Of a DNA stretch of 13,230 bases, positions 1-5,960 are shown piece after piece. Position numbers and translations under genes: made by a program. The notes beneath the pieces were generated by a model. That model was not told the DNA's origin, searched no databases, and was given only the letters and a program-made list of their open reading frames with translations. Position 1 is the first letter of the stretch. Each line of letters starts with the position of its first letter. Source of the stretch: Deltaproteobacteria bacterium (GTDB taxonomy: Bacteria > Desulfobacterota > Binatia > UBA9968); NCBI GenBank assembly GCA_016844625.1, contig JAERMN010000038.1, forward strand, positions 1-13,230, in the 5' to 3' direction.

Positions 1-1
1 T

Positions 2-1219
2 GCGGAGCGCGACCGGCGCTGGAACGCCGTGCGCGCCAACGCGAGCCAAGCCGGCTTCGACTGTATACTCGTGCCGCTCGGCAATGGCATCGATGCGCGC
101 TATATGACGCAGCTGCGCTGCTCGGCGCTGGTGCTGCCGACCGATGGCCGGGCGCCGATCGTGATCGCCGATCGCCGGTCGAATAACCAATGGGTGCCCG
201 ACCCTTGGCAGACCGGCCGCGAGTGGGCCGAGCCGATGGCCGAGGCGCTGCTCGATCTTGGTATGCAAAACGCGCGTGTCGGCGTCGCCGGCCTCAAAGG
301 CGGTGTAATGACCCACTGTCAGTCGATCGACGGCGTGGCCAATCACAGCGCGCTCGAACATGTGATGGGCAAATTGCCCAACGCGAGTTTCGACGACGCC
401 ACTGACGTTATTGGCAAAGTGCGCTACGTGAAAAGCGCCGAGGAGATTGAATTTGTTCGACGTTCAGCGGCAGTCGCCAGCGCCGGACTCGATGAGTTGA
501 TTAAGCTGGCGCGCCCTGGCGTCGACGCCGGTGCGCTCTATTCGGCCGTCCTGGCGCGCATGCTAGAGCTGCGTAGCGAGTATTTTCCGATGACGTTGAC
601 CATCGATTCCATCAATAAGCAAAGCCACTTCGCGGCCGGGGTATTGACCCCGGCGCCTATTAAATATCGCAAAGGGGATGTTCAATCCTCTTTGGAAACC
701 CCAAATGTGGCGAAACCGAAGCGTTACACTAACCCGCCGATCGGCCGTCGGCTCGAAGCGAACGCGCTGATTACTGATGAGATTCATGCGATCATGGGGG
801 CGCAACTGACGCAAGTTTGCCAGCCAATCTTGCTCGGCAAGGTTCCCACTGAATGGCAGTCGGTGATTGAATTGCAACGAGAAGTTTATCAAGCTGGTCT
901 GGCGTTGATCAAACCGGGGACGACCTTCGGTCAACTCGCCGATTTCGTCAACGGCTTTGGCGCGCAACGCGGTATGAAGACGATCATGCAACTGCACGGC
1001 TGCGGTTATGGTGACGACGGGCCGCTCTTCAAGCGCCGAACGAATGGTAGGCGCGCGCGCGAATTGTGCATCGAAGAAGGCAATGCATTTGTCTGGAGGC
1101 CGATTGCGATAACGGCGGACGAACGGATTCAGTTCGCATGGGGCGGCGCGGTTTTGCTAAAGGAGTCCGGCTGTGAGTCATTGTTTACCCGCGATCATGG
1201 GCTGGTATCGATTGTCTAG
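2..1219 (+). CDS. M24-family (Xaa-Pro aminopeptidase-like) protein, 5' end outside window
   Basis: The frame is open to the left edge, and the codons before the first possible start (GTG at 29) read ERDRRWNAV, typical of the N-terminus of creatinase/prolidase-like proteins, so the real start probably lies upstream. Counting from the GTG, residues 1-125 resemble the creatinase N-terminal domain and about 130-396 the M24 pita-bread domain (KVRYVKSAEEIEFVRR at 130-145, RPGVDAG at 162-168, LHGCGYGDDGP at 322-332). In M24 enzymes two metals are held by two Asp, one His and two Glu. Here H323 is kept, the usual EP is WRP (356-358), and the last Glu near the C-terminus is not evident, so metalloprotease activity is doubtful. 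Residues about 208-235 look like an extra segment before the conserved ITDEI. The family is clear; substrate and activity are unknown. Confidence 0.85.
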   Translation, partial: AERDRRWNAVRANASQAGFDCILVPLGNGIDARYMTQLRCSALVLPTDGRAPIVIADRRSNNQWVPDPWQTGREWAEPMAEALLDLGMQNARVGVAGLKGGVMTHCQSIDGVANHSALEHVMGKLPNASFDDATDVIGKVRYVKSAEEIEFVRRSAAVASAGLDELIKLARPGVDAGALYSAVLARMLELRSEYFPMTLTIDSINKQSHFAAGVLTPAPIKYRKGDVQSSLETPNVAKPKRYTNPPIGRRLEANALITDEIHAIMGAQLTQVCQPILLGKVPTEWQSVIELQREVYQAGLALIKPGTTFGQLADFVNGFGAQRGMKTIMQLHGCGYGDDGPLFKRRTNGRRARELCIEEGNAFVWRPIAITADERIQFAWGGAVLLKESGCESLFTRDHGLVSIV

Positions 1220-1363
1220 GCGCCGTCAAAATCGTGGAGCAAAAGTCAAAGCAACATTATATCTAAGGTTCTTCCGGGTTTACTGTGAAGAAGTTTTCAC
1301 CACGAAGGACACGAAGGTTTTCGTAGGGTGCGCTTGCGCACCGGTCAGTCTCGGAATATTTCG

Positions 1364-1491
1364 CGCAAAGCATGTCCTGAGCAACGTCGAAGGAACGCCA
1401 AGGCCGCCAAGGTCGGAGAAAAATGGTGCAGATCGTATCTTTGGATTATCTATCTTTCCCTTCCGAACTTGGCGAGCTTTGCGTCTTGGCG
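1364..1491. repeat. Inner inverted repeat (cgccaag words) carrying a 24-nt module
   Basis: The left arm is cgcaaag (1364-1370) plus 1395-1416, interrupted by 24 bases at 1371-1394 that begin catgtcctgagc and end tcgaagga. The right arm at 1463-1491 is the inverse of the left arm without those 24 bases. By hand the 29-base arms match at 24 positions without a gap once the module is removed. The loop is about 46 bases. Confidence 0.75.
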
Positions 1492-1597
1492 CGAGTCAAT
1501 TCCCCGTGTTCGAGTATTTCAGGTCACTGGAAAATTTGCGCCAGCTGCGCAAAATTTTATGCATAGCAGTGCAAAGGATTTAGGTTTCCTATCTGTG

Positions 1598-1620
1598 GGG
1601 CAACCGCTCTGTGGTTACCC
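1598..1620. repeat. Small hairpin with gggcaacc arm
   Basis: GGGCAACC at 1598-1605 pairs with GGTTACCC at 1613-1620 (seven of eight pairs) across a 7-base loop. Nearly the same arm word is used in the double hairpin at 8193-8253 and in the terminator at 13187-13217. No T-run follows, so it is probably not an intrinsic terminator. Confidence 0.5.
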
Positions 1621-1776
1621 TAACCGGTGCTATAGAGGGCACGAAGTTTTGATTCACAAATATCCGAACCCTTCGTGTCCTTCGTGATCTTCGTGGTGGA
1701 CGAAATCAAGGTGATAGTGCCAGGTTACCCACACGGAAGCCTGAATATCCATATCTAAAAGCGGCGAGGAATCAGC

Positions 1777-2856
1777 GTGGCTTGGCAGCCAGACGGGAAA
1801 TACTATAGTTTTGCGCGGGAAGCGATCCGCGCTCATGCGCCAGCGGCATCCGGCGTCTACGGGCTGTACAATTTTGATTACCAACTGTTCATTGGCGAAG
1901 CGGAAAATATTCGTCAAGCATTGCTGCGTCATCTGAGCGATGACAATGTTCGGTCGCGCCGTTTTCAGCCAAGCGGTTTTAACTTTAAGACTTGTCCGGC
2001 CGAGTTGCGCAAGAGCAACGCCGAGGCGCTGATCCAAATATATCATCCAATATTGCAGAGCGAGTTGGTATCGGCTGACAAGATTTTCTTATCGCTTGGG
2101 GCGACGGCGCCTGAAACGAGCTTCGGTGTTTCGGCTGACAAACGTGATTTCGAAACTCACGAGATGAATTCGCCTAACGATAAGAAGTCTCCGAAGATAC
2201 GTCAACGTTTTTATTTCGAGCCCGCGCAGGGCGTGGTGTTGGCCGCAACGTTTGTCATCAGCGCGGGCGTCATCTTTTATCTCGGGCTACTCGCGGGACA
2301 GAATATTCAAAAAAGGGCGAAGGCAGTTCTTGAAAAACCATTGGCCCGGATGCCAATCGTAGCGCCGCTGGCGGAGCCGGCCGCGATCGATCCTGGGCGG
2401 CAAAGTATTTCTGCAACTGCGCCGGCCAAAGAAGCGGTTAAAAGCAGGACCGCATTAGTGGCGGCGAAAGTAGACGTTCCAAACGCATCGCCAGCATCGA
2501 GTTTACCATCGCTATCGGCGCACACTAGCACAGGGGACGCGAATGTCGGGCCTAGAAACGCTGCCGCGACAATGTCGAAGGACCAGGCTGTCGCGCCAGC
2601 CGCGCGCGCTGCTGACGGGGGCAAGCCATGGTCGGTGCAGATCGCCGCGTCAGTAGAGAAAAATGTTGCCGACACGATGGCACAGCGGCTTACCGCGAAG
2701 GGCTATGAGAGTTTTGTCGTTGCAGCCGAGGTGAACGGAAAAACTTGGTATCGTGTGCGCGTTGGCCGTTTAACGGCGCGCGAAGACGCGGAGAAGTTGC
2801 GCCAGCTACTGGATGCCAAAGAGGGACTGCACGGCACGTACCTGGCACGCGACTGA
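1777..2856 (+). CDS. Membrane protein: GIY-YIG-like domain + TM helix + SPOR domain
   Basis: The start is the GTG at 1777, with gcgagga ending six bases upstream. Residues 25-95 resemble a GIY-YIG domain: SGVYGLY (25-31), LFIGEAEN (37-44), RHL (51-53), then AEALIQIYHPIL (82-93). Against I-TevI/UvrC, the second Tyr is F38, the catalytic Arg is A48 and the late Asn is Q94, while Glu is kept (E83). It is therefore probably a binding domain rather than a nuclease. Residues 152-172 form one hydrophobic helix ending in FYLGLLAG. Residues 180-282 are an Ala/Pro/Ser-rich linker, and 283-356 a SPOR domain (PWSVQIA, WYRVRVGRL). SPOR domains bind denuded peptidoglycan at division sites, so the expected topology is N-terminus in the cytoplasm and SPOR in the periplasm. 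The SPOR and TM calls are firm, the GIY-YIG call fair. The role is unknown. Confidence 0.8.
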   Translation: MAWQPDGKYYSFAREAIRAHAPAASGVYGLYNFDYQLFIGEAENIRQALLRHLSDDNVRSRRFQPSGFNFKTCPAELRKSNAEALIQIYHPILQSELVSADKIFLSLGATAPETSFGVSADKRDFETHEMNSPNDKKSPKIRQRFYFEPAQGVVLAATFVISAGVIFYLGLLAGQNIQKRAKAVLEKPLARMPIVAPLAEPAAIDPGRQSISATAPAKEAVKSRTALVAAKVDVPNASPASSLPSLSAHTSTGDANVGPRNAAATMSKDQAVAPAARAADGGKPWSVQIAASVEKNVADTMAQRLTAKGYESFVVAAEVNGKTWYRVRVGRLTAREDAEKLRQLLDAKEGLHGTYLARD

Positions 2857-2923
2857 AGTTTGGCCAGCATTTCTACGCAGAAAAGATCCTGCCATCGTTT
2901 TTCTTCAATTAGGTGCAAAAAAA

Positions 2924-2952
2924 TATGGATACCGGCTGTCGCCGGTATGACG
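2924..2952. repeat. Short dispersed hairpin (taccggc/gccggta)
   Basis: TACCGGC at 2930-2936 and GCCGGTA at 2941-2947 form a perfect 7-bp stem with loop tgtc, flanked by tatgga and tgacgg. From memory, similar 'tggatacc...ggtatgacgg' units are scattered through many environmental and proteobacterial genomes. It lies between two convergent genes (ends at 2856 and 2997) and could help end transcription, but no T-run follows. Confidence 0.55.
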
Positions 2953-2996
2953 GAGAAGAGTGGTAGAAATCTTCGACGAATTCTTAATTCCGGAAA

Positions 2997-3536
2997 CTAA
3001 AACGTTTTGCTTCCTTCCGGCGGTCTGACGTCAAACATTCGGATCACCGTGCCGATGGTGATGTAGTGGCCGAGAAGGCCGACGGCTTCGATAAACTTCG
3101 CCGGGCCGAATTCGTTTTCCATGCGAGCGAACAATTCATCCGACAGCACATGGTCGTGCATCAGGGTTCGGGTGAACTCGACGAGCAATTTTTCTCTGCC
3201 CGCGAATTTATCGAGCGGGGCACGGGCGCGCAGCGCTTCGATCGTTTGCGGCTGGATGCCGACTTTGTGCGCGCGAATTTCATGCCTGCTCCAGGCGTAG
3301 TGCGCCTCTACTTCGCGCGCGGCGGTGAGGATAATGACCTCGCGGTCCGGGTCGGGCAAGAGCGAGTGGTTGCGAAAGTAATCTTCGGTGGCGGCGAAGT
3401 GCTCGGCCATCGCCGGCGAATGCATCAGCATCGAGTAGGGCCCGCCGCCACCGGTGCGACCGGCGAAAATATAGTCCCAAATATTTTGCTGTTCCGCCGA
3501 CAGACCTTCGCGTGTCGCATTGGGTAGTTTGCTCAT
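2997..3536 (-). CDS. Carboxymuconolactone decarboxylase/AhpD-like protein, copy A
   Basis: The product is 179 aa with the CMD-like helical fold: GGGGPYSML (29-37), REVIILTAARE (65-75), HYAWSRHE (79-86), GREKLLVEF (113-121) and GHYITIG (156-162). True AhpD peroxidases use a CxxC pair in the helix that here reads HYAW, so disulfide-based peroxidase chemistry is not expected. E75 and H85 could be active-site residues by position, which is inference. Such proteins occur near aromatic-degradation genes, often with no known substrate. I chose ATG at 3536 over the in-frame GTG two codons upstream because agaaagg then sits five bases before the start, and because the start then matches copy B exactly (MS, 179 aa). 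By hand the two proteins agree at about 104 of 179 positions without gaps. A repeat separates the two genes. Confidence 0.88.
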   Translation of the reverse strand: MSKLPNATREGLSAEQQNIWDYIFAGRTGGGGPYSMLMHSPAMAEHFAATEDYFRNHSLLPDPDREVIILTAAREVEAHYAWSRHEIRAHKVGIQPQTIEALRARAPLDKFAGREKLLVEFTRTLMHDHVLSDELFARMENEFGPAKFIEAVGLLGHYITIGTVIRMFDVRPPEGSKTF

Positions 3537-3577
3537 ATTCACCTTTCTAGGCTCTGCCGGGTTGCCTGTGACGGAGC

Positions 3578-3690
3578 ATTCACCACAGAGACGCAGAGTT
3601 CGCAGAGTTCGGAGTTTTTTTTAATCAAAAACTCTTTACTCCGCGCCCGGAGTCTGTCCTGAGCGACGTCGAAGGGCGTCTCCGCGGTGA
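3578..3690. repeat. Inverted repeat (cgcagag/cgcggag words) with a 24-nt module in one arm
   Basis: The left arm starts at ttcaccacagag (3579) and continues in 9-nt words cgcagagtt. The right arm ends tccgcggtga (3690). Bases 3578-3648 match the reverse complement of 5806-5876 at 69 of 71 positions without gaps, including the AT-rich centre. The right arm also contains tgtcctgagcgacgtcgaag (3655-3674), the module also seen at 1371-1394, which the sibling copy at 5789-5876 lacks. The length difference between the two copies in that arm is exactly 24. The element fills the space between the two CMD genes. Confidence 0.85.
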
Positions 3691-3718
3691 GCCACACAGA
3701 AGCCAGCAGCACCACTTT

Positions 3719-4258
3719 CTAAAACGTCCGGCTGCCCTCGGGCGCGGGTATTTCGAAGGCGTTGGCAACGAAGCCGATGGTGCTGTAGTGGCCGACCAGG
3801 GCGATGACCTCGACCAGTTGCCGACGGCTGAGCTCCCGTTCGACGCGCGCGAACAATTCATCCGACAGGCGGTGATCACGCATCAGGCTGAGAGGGATAT
3901 CCACGAGTAACTTTTCTCGCGCCGTGAATCCGGCAAGAGATCCTTTGGCGCGCAAGGTCTCGATCACTTCCGGTCGCACGCCGACCTGACGGGCGCGTGC
4001 CTCGTGGCGCATCCACGGATAGTGCGCGCCTAGCTCGCGCGCCGCGGCGAGAATGACGACCTCGCGGTCGGCGTCGCTGAGCGCCGAATCCAAGCGGAAA
4101 TAATCTTCAGTGGCGGCGACGTAGCCGGCGAGCGCCGGCACATGAAGCAACATCGAATAGGGCCCGCCGCCGCCGCTCCGGGCGGCGTGGATGTGATCCC
4201 AAATTTGTTGATGTTCGGGCGACAAGTCATCGCGCTTAGCGTGGGGGATGCGGCTCAT
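3719..4258 (-). CDS. Carboxymuconolactone decarboxylase/AhpD-like protein, copy B
   Basis: This is a paralogue of the gene at 2997-3536, with the same 179-aa length and no gaps. The shared core includes GGGGPYSML, AATEDYFR, AHYPWMRHE, AREKLLVD and LSDELFAR. As in copy A, the AhpD CxxC motif is missing, so the chemistry is unknown. The start is firm: AGGAGG lies five bases before the ATG at 4258. Both genes point the same way, B upstream of A, with 182 bp between them that are mostly one inverted-repeat element. They probably arose by tandem duplication, with the repeat inserted or carried along. The least similar stretches are residues 87-110 and the last third, which may reflect different ligands. 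Confidence 0.88.
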   Translation of the reverse strand: MSRIPHAKRDDLSPEHQQIWDHIHAARSGGGGPYSMLLHVPALAGYVAATEDYFRLDSALSDADREVVILAAARELGAHYPWMRHEARARQVGVRPEVIETLRAKGSLAGFTAREKLLVDIPLSLMRDHRLSDELFARVERELSRRQLVEVIALVGHYSTIGFVANAFEIPAPEGSRTF

Positions 4259-4325
4259 GATTCCTCCTGTGTAATTTTATTTCAGCTCTTTGTGTGGTTA
4301 CGATGCTACGGCCAAAAAGATTTTT

Positions 4326-4551
4326 CACCACGAAGGACACAAAGGACACGAAGTTCGGAAAATCAATCATCCGCACCCTTTCGAAGTACCATAGTTGAAA
4401 GTTTGCGCGGCGCGCGTAAACACTTCTTCAAGGGAGCGCGGGTTTTCTAACCCGCGGCAATTCGCGGACAAGAATGTCCGCGCTCCTTTAAACTCCGAAC
4501 TTCGTGCTCCCTTCGGCTTTGCTCAGGACATGCTTCGTGTCCTTCGTGGTG
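4326..4551. repeat. Inverted repeat (caccacgaag words) with 24-nt module and a loop insert
   Basis: The left arm (4326-4359, 34 bases) consists of 9-nt words ending gacacgaagttcgga. The right arm (4494-4551, 58 bases) is its inverse plus 24 bases. Removing the module at 4509-4532 (cccttcggctttgctcagg plus acatg) leaves 34 bases that match the left arm at 31 positions without gaps. The loop carries a separate double-hairpin element, so three repeat types are stacked here. The related element at 9833-9945 has only an 11-base loop. Confidence 0.8.
4431..4489. repeat. Double-hairpin element with competing outer stem
   Basis: CGCGGGTT (4437-4444) pairs with AACCCGCG (4449-4456), loop ttct. CGCGGACA (4463-4470) pairs with TGTCCGCG (4475-4482), loop agaa. 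The outer ends GGAGCGCG (4433-4440) and CGCGCTCC (4479-4486) are also complementary, so the two small hairpins and one long stem exclude each other in part. The design is the same as at 8193-8253, with different words. Confidence 0.75.
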
Positions 4552-4555
4552 AATA
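4492..4555. repeat. Exact 64-bp dispersed repeat, copy 1
   Basis: These 64 bases, from actccgaacttcgtg to gtggtgaata, are identical to 9886-9949 and in the same orientation. The copy includes the 24-nt module. It ends 30 bases beyond the stop codon of the leftward alpha/beta hydrolase gene, so it lies in or just after that gene's 3' untranslated region. Confidence 0.9.
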
Positions 4556-4584
4556 CGTCTTCATGGCGAACTTGATAGAAACGG

Positions 4585-5514
4585 CTACGCAGACAAATTC
4601 ATCAACTTCAGTGCGGCGCGGCCGGCGATGCCGTAGGGATTGCCGAGAGTTTCTTGCATCTCGAAATGGTTGAAGCCTGTGCCGACGATGAGTTCGACCG
4701 GTTTGCCGGCGGCTTTCACTGCCGCGGCGAAGTCGCGGCCCTGGCGCTGGAACTCCGGCGTCTCCTGGGTGCCGTAGGCGACGATGATCGGCGCGTTCAA
4801 CTTGTCGAGGTGGCGCTGTGAGCTGAGCGCATGTTCGATCTCGTCGGTGAAATTTACATACTGGCTGCGCTTCGATAATCGTACCGGCTTCAAATCGTAC
4901 ATGCCGCTGACCAAGAGCCCGCCCCTGATGATATTTGCGGGCACGCCGAAATCCTTCTCCCATTCGGTGACCAGCGTGCAGCCGCTGAGATGCGCTCCTG
5001 AGGAGTGGCCGGTGATGTAGATGCAATTGGGGTCGCCGCCAAAGCTCGCGGCATTTCTGTAGACCCAGGCGACCGCGCTACGCACTTGTTGAATCATCGG
5101 CAACAAATTGCCGCCCGCGTCTTGAACTTGCACGAAGTCGACAATCACGCAGTGTGCCCCGGCGTTGACGAACATTTCCGCTAGAAAAGCGAAATCTTTT
5201 GCCGTGCCGTTGCGCCAAGCGCCGCCGTGGATGTAGACATTGACCGGCGCATTGGTCCGTCTGGTCTTGTAGATGTCGAGTTTTTCAATTTCACTCGAAC
5301 CGTAGGCGAGGCGCTCTGGCGGGCCAAGGCGTTTGATCACCGACTCGCTGGCGACCTTGCGGCGCGCGGCGAGCAAGGGTTGGTTGGGCGCGTAAACCGT
5401 TTGGTCGTAGGCGTCGTCGAGCTCTTTCTGATCCATGTCGAGCCAGACGAGCGGGCCTTTACCCCGGCCGCTTGGCTGTGATCCTGAGTTGTCGACGTTG
5501 TTGCTGACTGTCAT
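4585..5514 (-). CDS. Alpha/beta hydrolase, kynurenine-formamidase/esterase-like
   Basis: The 309-aa protein has the alpha/beta-hydrolase active site: oxyanion-hole motif HGGAW (96-100), nucleophile elbow GHSSG (169-173, Ser171), likely acid E251 in GTQETPEF (248-255) and base H283 in GFNHF. The N-terminal WLDMDQKELDDAYDQ (24-38) and the ETPEF region resemble arylformamidase-type proteins, which hydrolyse N-formylkynurenine, but many relatives are generic carboxylesterases. No other tryptophan-breakdown gene is in the window. There is no signal peptide, so it is probably cytoplasmic. The ATG at 5514 has no good Shine-Dalgarno, and M27 (5436) is an alternative, although conserved W24 lies before it. 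A tandem gttcaa array lies about 20 bases upstream of the start. Confidence 0.85.
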   Translation of the reverse strand: MTVSNNVDNSGSQPSGRGKGPLVWLDMDQKELDDAYDQTVYAPNQPLLAARRKVASESVIKRLGPPERLAYGSSEIEKLDIYKTRRTNAPVNVYIHGGAWRNGTAKDFAFLAEMFVNAGAHCVIVDFVQVQDAGGNLLPMIQQVRSAVAWVYRNAASFGGDPNCIYITGHSSGAHLSGCTLVTEWEKDFGVPANIIRGGLLVSGMYDLKPVRLSKRSQYVNFTDEIEHALSSQRHLDKLNAPIIVAYGTQETPEFQRQGRDFAAAVKAAGKPVELIVGTGFNHFEMQETLGNPYGIAGRAALKLMNLSA

Positions 5515-5534
5515 AGGGACTCACTTTCGAGTTC

Positions 5535-5570
5535 GTTCAAAGGTTCAAGTAGTTCAAGCCGTTCAAAAGG
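5535..5570. repeat. Tandem gttcaa array
   Basis: GTTCAA starts at 5535, 5543, 5552 and 5561, giving spacings of 8, 9 and 9 bases. It sits about 20 bases before the hydrolase start codon, in its probable leader or promoter. No inverted partner was found nearby. Confidence 0.7.
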
Positions 5571-5656
5571 CCCAAATCCTTCGAGACGTTTCCTTTCGCG
5601 GCGATCTGACTGGCTATAGCAAGGCTTATCCACGGCTGTCAACGCCGTAAGAACGC

Positions 5657-5684
5657 GTCTCGGGTTTCGAGTCTCGCGTTTCGT
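5657..5684. repeat. Heptad array gtctcgN/gtttcgN
   Basis: Four consecutive 7-base units alternate: gtctcgg, gtttcga, gtctcgc, gtttcgt. The word differs from the other arrays in the window, but the layout of short phased units is the same. Confidence 0.65.
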
Positions 5685-5788
5685 GTTGACCGGAAAATTG
5701 TTCCCATGATAGGTGGTCTGACAGGACTCAACGGAGGTTAGATGATTTGGTTCGTCAGGCTTCCGTGTGAAGCAGGACTCGGAGTATG

Positions 5789-5876
5789 CACCGCGGAGGC
5801 GCGGAGGGCGCGGAGTAAAGAGTTTTTGATTAATAAATACTCCGAACTCTGCGAACTCTGCGTCTCTGTGGTGAAT
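5789..5876. repeat. Inverted-repeat element without the 24-nt module (sibling of 3578-3690)
   Basis: The left arm caccgcggaggcgcgga starts at 5789. The right arm consists of ctctgcgaa words and ends gtctctgtggtgaat at 5876. Bases 5806-5876 match the reverse complement of 3578-3648 at 69 of 71 positions. The left arm has 17 bases where the sibling has 41, a 24-base difference that corresponds to the module. This is the 'empty' form of the element. Confidence 0.85.
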
Positions 5877-5960
5877 ACTCCTTCACAATGGAAACTCTGG
5901 TGGTGGGAGGCGTAAGCGTTTGAGGAGAAAAAGAAGAAGTTTGGCAACATATTTTTGAAG

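Larger units (their letters stand above)
1298..1698. repeat. Outer inverted-repeat arms of the caccacgaag word family
   Basis: The left arm at 1298-1317 reads caccacgaaggacacgaagg, two units of a 9-nt word. The right arm at 1671-1698 is its reverse complement in three units, beginning cttcgtgtccttcgtg and ending cttcgtggtg. The arms are about 350 bp apart and enclose the inner element at 1364-1491 and the hairpin at 1598-1620. A shorter partner, cacgaag at 1640-1646, lies close to the right arm. The same word family recurs at 4326-4551 and 9833-9945. Confidence 0.75.
1220..1776. other. Repeat-filled intergenic region with nested inverted repeats
   Basis: I see no credible gene in these 557 bases. 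The reading frames that cross them translate repeat sequence and have no ribosome binding site or family resemblance. The region holds an outer pair of arms (1298-1317 and 1671-1698), an inner pair (1364-1416 and 1463-1491) and a small hairpin (1598-1620). The last 25 bases carry the ribosome binding site of the next gene (gcgagga at 1764-1770). Confidence 0.8.
4259..4584. other. Intergenic region occupied by nested repeats
   Basis: I see no gene in these 326 bases. A word-array inverted repeat has arms at 4326-4359 and 4494-4551. Its 134-base loop contains a double-hairpin element (4431-4489). The first 60 or so bases hold the ribosome binding site of copy B of the CMD pair and otherwise show no recognisable signal. 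Confidence 0.8.

Noticed and set aside
1173..1687. Two overlapping open frames on the + strand in the first large gap
   Set aside because: They translate repeat words and the 24-nt module, begin inside or next to the peptidase gene, and have no ribosome binding site or family resemblance.
3536..3542. GTG start two codons upstream for CMD copy A
   Set aside because: It would overlap the Shine-Dalgarno sequence, and the paralogue starts at the position equivalent to ATG 3536.
3578..5876. Possible CRISPR array or insertion sequence because of repeated segments
   Set aside because: There is no regular direct repeat/spacer pattern, no Cas gene and no transposase. The repeats are inverted word arrays of differing length.
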